Source: Candidatus Onthomorpha intestinigallinarum
Lineage (GTDB): Bacteria > Bacteroidota > Bacteroidia > Bacteroidales > P3
Direction: 5' to 3'
DNA: 10,788 bases
Assembly: GCA_019114015.1 (NCBI GenBank)
Contig: DXGG01000195.1
Location: forward strand, 1 to 10,788
The notes under the pieces were generated by a model. The model did no database searches and was not told the DNA's origin. It saw only the letters and a program-made list of their open reading frames with translations. The number at the start of each line of letters is the position of its first letter. The first letter of the stretch is position 1. Made by a program: the position numbers and the translations under genes. Shown here in pieces: positions 7,425 to 10,788 of the stretch.

Positions 7425-8792
7425 CTATTTCATCAATTCAGCAAATTCCTTGTAGAAATAAGGTATTGTCTCTATTCCCTTGAAGAACTGCTCCAAAGGA
7501 TAGTTCTCGTTAGGCGAGTGGATTGCGTCCGAACCCAATCCGAAGCCCATAAGGATGGACTTTATGCCCAATATCTTTTCAAATCCCGCAATGATAGGGA
7601 TGCTGCCTCCGCTTCTTGTAGGTATTGGACGCTTGCCGTATGTGGTGATGTAAGCCTTTTCGGCCGCCTTGTAGGCAGGCATGTCTATCGGAGACACATA
7701 GGCATAGCCTCCGTGCAAAGGAGTGACTTCCACCTTGACGGATGCAGGTGCAAGACTCTTGAAGTATTTGGCGAACTGTTCGGTCACCACCTCAAAGTCC
7801 TGGTCCGGAACCAGACGGAATGATATTTTGGCATGAGCGGTTGAAGGAATGACGGTCTTTGCACCTTCTCCGGTGTAGCCTCCCCAAATGCCGCAACAGT
7901 CAAGGCTCGGACGTATTCCTACTCTCTCTATCGTACTGTATCCTTTTTCGCCGTGAATGTCGTTGATGTCTATCGCCTTTTTGTATTCCTCCACATCGAA
8001 AGGAGCCTGAGCCATCAATTCCCTTTCCTCTTGGGAAGCCGTAAGTACCTTGTCATAGAATCCAGGTACCGTTATGTGGTTGTTTTCATCCGTAAGTTTG
8101 GAAATCATCTGGCAGAGTATGTTTATAGGGTTTGCAACCGCACCGCCGTACAGTCCGGAGTGCAAATCGCGGTTAGGTCCCGTAACTTTGACCTCTACAT
8201 ATCCCAAACCTCTCAATCCAGTCGTTATGGAAGGAGTGTCCGAGGCTATCATGGAAGTATCGGATACGAGTATTATGTCTGCCTTGAGCATTTCCTTGTT
8301 CTCTCTGCAAAAGTCGTAAAGACTGACAGAGCCTATTTCCTCTTCTCCCTCAAGCATGAACTTGACGTTGCAAGGCAATTGACCGGTCTTTACAAGATAC
8401 TCAAAGGCCTTGGCGTGCATGAACGACTGTCCCTTGTCATCGTCCGCACCGCGAGCCCAGATGAATCCGTCCTTTACCACAGGTTCGAAAGGCTTTGTGT
8501 TCCACAATTCGACAGGGTCAACCGGCATTACGTCATAATGTCCGTATATCAATACCGTAGGCTTGTTCTTGTCAACCGTCTTTTCCGCATATACCACAGG
8601 ATTGCCTTTTGTCGGCATTATCTCGCATTTGTCCGCACCAGCTTCCATTATCAGTTCTTTCCATCTTTGCGCACAACGAATCATATCGGGTTTGTGTGCC
8701 TCTATTGATGAAATGGAAGGTATGCGTATCAGGGAGAACAACTCCTCCAAAAACCTTTCCTTGTTCTGTTCGATGTATTGTTTTATTTCCAT
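7425..8792 (-). CDS. M20-family metallodipeptidase (cytosolic nonspecific dipeptidase-like)
   Basis: A protein of 455 residues, a usual length for the M20 dipeptidase group, predicted to hydrolyse di- or short peptides with two zinc ions in the cytosol. It has no signal peptide. The metal and catalytic residues are all visible: GHYD with H85 (metal) and D87, RGADDDKG with bridging D118, EGEEEIGS with E151 (general base) and E152 (metal), D178 in LVSDTS, and H425 in SDAIHSPNE. The RDLHSG segment (H211) matches the lid/dimerisation domain region, and TRSGGSIPI lies near residues 392-400. The ATG at 8792 (MEIKQYIEQNKERF) is preferred. The longer form from 8840 would add a non-family segment and overlap the upstream gene. 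The gene follows the SPOR gene after 19 bases, so they are probably co-transcribed. Exact peptide specificity cannot be read from sequence. Confidence 0.95.
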   Translation of the reverse strand: MEIKQYIEQNKERFLEELFSLIRIPSISSIEAHKPDMIRCAQRWKELIMEAGADKCEIMPTKGNPVVYAEKTVDKNKPTVLIYGHYDVMPVDPVELWNTKPFEPVVKDGFIWARGADDDKGQSFMHAKAFEYLVKTGQLPCNVKFMLEGEEEIGSVSLYDFCRENKEMLKADIILVSDTSMIASDTPSITTGLRGLGYVEVKVTGPNRDLHSGLYGGAVANPINILCQMISKLTDENNHITVPGFYDKVLTASQEERELMAQAPFDVEEYKKAIDINDIHGEKGYSTIERVGIRPSLDCCGIWGGYTGEGAKTVIPSTAHAKISFRLVPDQDFEVVTEQFAKYFKSLAPASVKVEVTPLHGGYAYVSPIDMPAYKAAEKAYITTYGKRPIPTRSGGSIPIIAGFEKILGIKSILMGFGLGSDAIHSPNENYPLEQFFKGIETIPYFYKEFAELMK

Positions 8793-8811
8793 TCGTTTTG
8801 TTTGTTTTATT

Positions 8812-9273
8812 TTAAAAATTAGATTCCAAGTCTTCTTCAAAATATTCCGGTGCTTTAAGGTCTTCTTCCGATATTATCGGGTTGTTTATCCAGTCGCGGA
8901 TGATTTGTGCGGTGTTTATCTGGTCTTTCAGTCTCAGGTACATTTCATAGGCATCCAGACGGTTGATGTAGTCGCCGCATTTGACTATGAAGTTAGGCTC
9001 GTCGAAGCTCACGTAAGCCCTGGTATTGGGATAGGTGTCCATTATTTCCTGTTTAAGGGCAAAAGCCTTGGCCTTGGCGTTTTCACCAGTGAAGGTGTTG
9101 ACTCTTATTCTGTAACCCATTATCGTTCTCGACATTTCATTGTATTCTATATGCCTTTCGAGTATGGTCTGCAACCTTCCGTCGGCCAGAATCTTCACCT
9201 GAGCCATGCACTTTATGGAAAAGACCGAAAGGCTCATAATCATGAGCACACAGATTCTCCTTATCATGTACAT
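8812..9273 (-). CDS. Small exported SPOR-domain protein
   Basis: A protein of 153 residues. Residues 1-24 form a basic-then-hydrophobic signal peptide (IRRICVLMIMSLSVFS...CMA) with likely cleavage before Q25. The Cys before the cleavage site is preceded by Lys, so it is not a normal lipobox. Residues 53-126 have the SPOR pattern: GYRIRVNTFTG, an Ala/Lys-rich helix, YPNTRAYVSFDEPNFIVKCGDY, then LDAYEMYLRL and a final strand. SPOR domains bind glycan strands lacking stem peptides, often at division sites; periplasmic location is inferred. The tail is acidic (EEDL, twice). I chose the ATG at 9273; an ATG at 9267 is also possible, while GTG at 9279 is less likely. It lies 16 bases after the stress-protein stop, in the middle of the three-gene operon. 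Function beyond the fold is unknown. Confidence 0.85.
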   Translation of the reverse strand: MYMIRRICVLMIMSLSVFSIKCMAQVKILADGRLQTILERHIEYNEMSRTIMGYRIRVNTFTGENAKAKAFALKQEIMDTYPNTRAYVSFDEPNFIVKCGDYINRLDAYEMYLRLKDQINTAQIIRDWINNPIISEEDLKAPEYFEEDLESNF

Positions 9274-9289
9274 TGTCACGGTTCTATGT

Positions 9290-10108
9290 TTATCTTGATT
9301 CGCCGTTGACCTGTCTTACCGAAACGGTCAGAACCGGAATAGGGGATAGGTTCAGCATCTGTTGCGCGTAAGGTCCGAGGAATATGTTTGAAAATGTTTT
9401 TTCCTGCTCGCTCATTATCACTATCAGGTCCGCGTTGACCTTTGTGGCGTATTCTATGGTCGAAAGTGTGGTGTTTTCCGATTCTACGTAGTCCGTGACG
9501 TATTTCACATGCTTCGAGTCGAGCAGTTTTTCTACGCTGTTGACGTATCCTTCCACTTCGCCTCTTATCGTTTTGTTCTTGTAGCTGAATATTCCCAATA
9601 CATGAATCTGTGTTCCTGGAAACATCTTGGAGAACTCTATCGTCCATGGAACCTTCTGCCGCGTGTCTCTTGTGGAATCGATAGGCATTATTATCCTTTC
9701 CAAAGGCTTGTCGAAGTTAAAGTTCTCCCTGACTGTCAGAACGGGAGCATGCGAACAGGTGACGGTCTTGAAGGCGTTTGCACCTGCGAATTTCTCGTCA
9801 AAGCCACTGTTTCCGTGAGTACCGATGACCAAGAGATCCGAACGGTATTCCTTGAGCACGTTGTTCAACGCCGTATATATCTTGCCGTTTTTGGCTATGA
9901 GATATTCGGCTTTGTTGTTGACGAGTTTCTTTTGGGCGGACGCCACGAGTTCCTTCAGTTTTGCTTCGGCCTCGTCGTAATCCATTTCAGCGGTTTGAAC
10001 CCAAACGACCAATAAATCGGCATTTGCCCTGAATGCCACGTCCGTTGCAAGCCTTATGGCTGCAAGAGAAGTTTTGGAGAAATCGACTCCGACCATTATT
10101 CTGTCCAT
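9290..10108 (-). CDS. Tandem-domain universal stress protein
   Basis: A protein of 272 residues with two UspA-like alpha/beta domains (about 3-126 and 137-263), first gene of the minus operon. Domain 1 has VGVDFS with conserved D9 and the nucleotide-loop segment GTHG at 96-99, then nine residues, then G109. The next residue is Ala where ATP-binding members have Ser or Thr. Domain 2 keeps MPID and the C-terminal SPIPVLTVS strand but has lost the glycine loop (SEQEKTFSNIFLGPYAQQ), as in many Bacteroidetes tandem members. It is probably cytosolic and acts in stress adaptation, with uncertain nucleotide binding. The ATG at 10108 is preferred to TTG at 10117 because MDRIMVGVDFS is the normal family start. 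The leader and promoter lie at 10109-10262. Confidence 0.93.
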   Translation of the reverse strand: MDRIMVGVDFSKTSLAAIRLATDVAFRANADLLVVWVQTAEMDYDEAEAKLKELVASAQKKLVNNKAEYLIAKNGKIYTALNNVLKEYRSDLLVIGTHGNSGFDEKFAGANAFKTVTCSHAPVLTVRENFNFDKPLERIIMPIDSTRDTRQKVPWTIEFSKMFPGTQIHVLGIFSYKNKTIRGEVEGYVNSVEKLLDSKHVKYVTDYVESENTTLSTIEYATKVNADLIVIMSEQEKTFSNIFLGPYAQQMLNLSPIPVLTVSVRQVNGESR

Positions 10109-10145
10109 AATCTTCAATTGTTGTTTGTTATTACTTGTTCAAATA

Positions 10146-10217
10146 TTACGGGGTGCTTTTTTCCTTTGGTTTTTCCAAAGCAAAAAGGCTTGATCTTACA
10201 TCATTTCCGACCCGTAA
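10146..10217 (-). promoter_or_regulatory. Foldable leader of the stress-protein operon
   Basis: In the 5' untranslated region of the minus operon, 10155-10169 pairs with 10175-10189 to make a 15-position stem with one C-C mismatch, one wobble and a five-base loop. It is enclosed by a second exact 7-bp pairing (10146-10152 with 10211-10217, TTACGGG with CCCGTAA). With transcription starting near 10225, most of the leader is folded. It matches no riboswitch I know and lacks a U tract directly before the gene, so a role in mRNA stability or translation is only a guess. Confidence 0.45.
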
Positions 10218-10231
10218 CGTTTTATTAGCGA

Positions 10232-10262
10232 CAAAGATATGGAAAATGCCTGGAATCGCAAA
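10232..10262 (-). promoter_or_regulatory. Promoter of the usp-SPOR-dipeptidase operon
   Basis: On the minus strand, TTTG (plus 10259-10262, CAAA) and TATCTTTG (plus 10232-10239, CAAAGATA) are separated by 19 bases, the same arrangement as the two RNA promoters. It gives a leader of about 115 bases before the ATG at 10108. Confidence 0.7.
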
Positions 10263-10421
10263 ACAAAATGGTGAAAATATTGAAAATGCAATAAAGTTGC
10301 AAATTGAATCCGAAAATAACAAACAAAAAAACTTTTCACTTTGTTTAATATGATTTTATTGGATTGACATTATGTATTTCTTCAGTTGTAAATGTATTTT
10401 TTTAGATTGATTTTTTTTGTC

Positions 10422-10455
10422 TTTGCGGACAAATAGCGCATTTTTATTACCTTTG
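10422..10455 (+). promoter_or_regulatory. Probable ruvB promoter
   Basis: TACCTTTG at 10448-10455 is a good -7 box about 58 bases before the ruvB start. The nearest TTTG (10422-10425) is 22 bases upstream, slightly longer than the 19 seen at the other three promoters, so the -33 box is less sure. The rest of the 10263-10421 interval is AT-rich and shows nothing further that I can support. Confidence 0.5.
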
Positions 10456-10512
10456 CAAATCGTCGTCTTAGCACTCGGAAGAGGCGGCGGAACACATACA
10501 AACGACAAAGAA

Positions 10513-10788
10513 ATGAATGAAAATCTCAATCCTTCGAGGGAGAGACTGACAAAGAGTGAGACCGATTATGAAAAGGCTTTGCGTCCTTCGGCATTCGATT
10601 CGTTTGCAGGTCAGAATCAGATAAAGGAGAACCTGAAGATATTCGTTCGTGCGGCCAAGGAGAGAGGGGAACCCTTGGATCATGTCTTGTTGCACGGGCC
10701 TCCGGGTTTGGGAAAGACGACCTTGAGTTATATAATTGCCAATGAGTTGGGCGTAAACGTCAAGATGACTTCCGGCCCGGTGATAGAC
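10513..10788 (+). CDS. ruvB: RuvB, Holliday junction branch-migration ATPase (3' partial)
   Basis: The first 92 residues are visible and the frame is open at the right edge. RuvB is the hexameric AAA+ motor that, with RuvA, drives branch migration of Holliday junctions in recombinational repair. The sequence shows the family N-terminus ALRPSAFDSFAGQ (22-34), then ENLKIFVRAA, LDHVLLHGPPGLGKTT with the Walker A at 62-70, and IANELGVNVKMTSGPV. About 20 residues precede the ALRP motif (MNENLNPSRE...), an extension typical of Bacteroidales homologues. The ATG at 10513 is preferred because it starts this extension and follows the promoter by a short leader. The Walker B, sensors and DNA-binding winged helix lie beyond the window. 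It is divergent from the stress-protein operon, with no shared function implied. Confidence 0.96.
   Translation, partial: MNENLNPSRERLTKSETDYEKALRPSAFDSFAGQNQIKENLKIFVRAAKERGEPLDHVLLHGPPGLGKTTLSYIIANELGVNVKMTSGPVID

Noticed and set aside
7160..7483. 107-residue plus-strand ORF
   Set aside because: It runs through the second RNA copy, both hairpins and the 3' end of the dipeptidase gene; its composition reflects those structures.
8793..8840. Sixteen-residue N-terminal extension of the dipeptidase
   Set aside because: It overlaps the upstream gene and does not resemble the family; the ATG at 8792 gives the usual N-terminus.
7953..9309. Long plus-strand ORFs opposite the dipeptidase and SPOR genes
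   Set aside because: They are shadows of genes whose catalytic motifs and domain patterns are clear on the minus strand.
10135..10353. 72-residue plus-strand ORF between the divergent genes
   Set aside because: It starts with TTG and overlaps the minus-operon leader and promoter, with no family resemblance.
1..10788. CRISPR array, tRNA or rRNA genes, insertion sequences
   Set aside because: I looked for regularly spaced direct repeats, cloverleaf signatures and transposase motifs and found none. The repeats present are diverged protein modules or the paired RNA elements.

Overview
The window looks like a chromosomal segment from a member of the Bacteroidetes, probably order Bacteroidales. 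Three things point there. A very large secreted protein ends in a type IX secretion (T9SS) type A sorting domain. Four promoter-like sites match the phylum-specific TTTG / TAnnTTTG pattern. RuvB carries the N-terminal extension I associate with Bacteroidales homologues. Species cannot be decided from the sequence alone.

Layout. Positions 1-6431 (+) hold the 3' part (2142 codons visible) of one giant modular surface or secreted protein. The gene is already open at the left edge, so its true start lies outside the window. A strong intrinsic terminator follows at 6462-6498. Positions 6499-7424 contain no convincing protein gene. They hold two tandem, diverged copies of what looks like a structured small RNA, each with its own promoter exactly 19 bases between boxes, followed by two long perfect hairpins facing the convergent minus-strand operon. 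Positions 7425-10108 (-) are a three-gene operon, in transcription order: a tandem-domain universal stress protein, a small exported SPOR-domain protein and an M20-family metallodipeptidase. Its promoter is at about 10232-10262, and the leader RNA can fold into a long stem. Positions 10109-10512 are the divergent intergenic region. ruvB (+) starts at 10513 and runs off the right edge.

How the parts work together. The giant protein is probably exported by Sec, carried across the outer membrane by T9SS and attached or released there. Its modules (parallel beta-helix, CARDB-like beta-sandwiches, an Ig-like module, GEVED, a MAM-like jelly roll) suggest an adhesin, matrix or glycan-contacting role rather than a single clear enzymatic one. 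The minus operon joins a stress-response protein, a cell-envelope peptidoglycan-binding type protein and a cytosolic dipeptidase, with no obvious single pathway. RuvB belongs to the RuvABC Holliday-junction system. The most unusual content is the duplicated RNA-like element at 6552-7262 and the repeat architecture of the giant protein.
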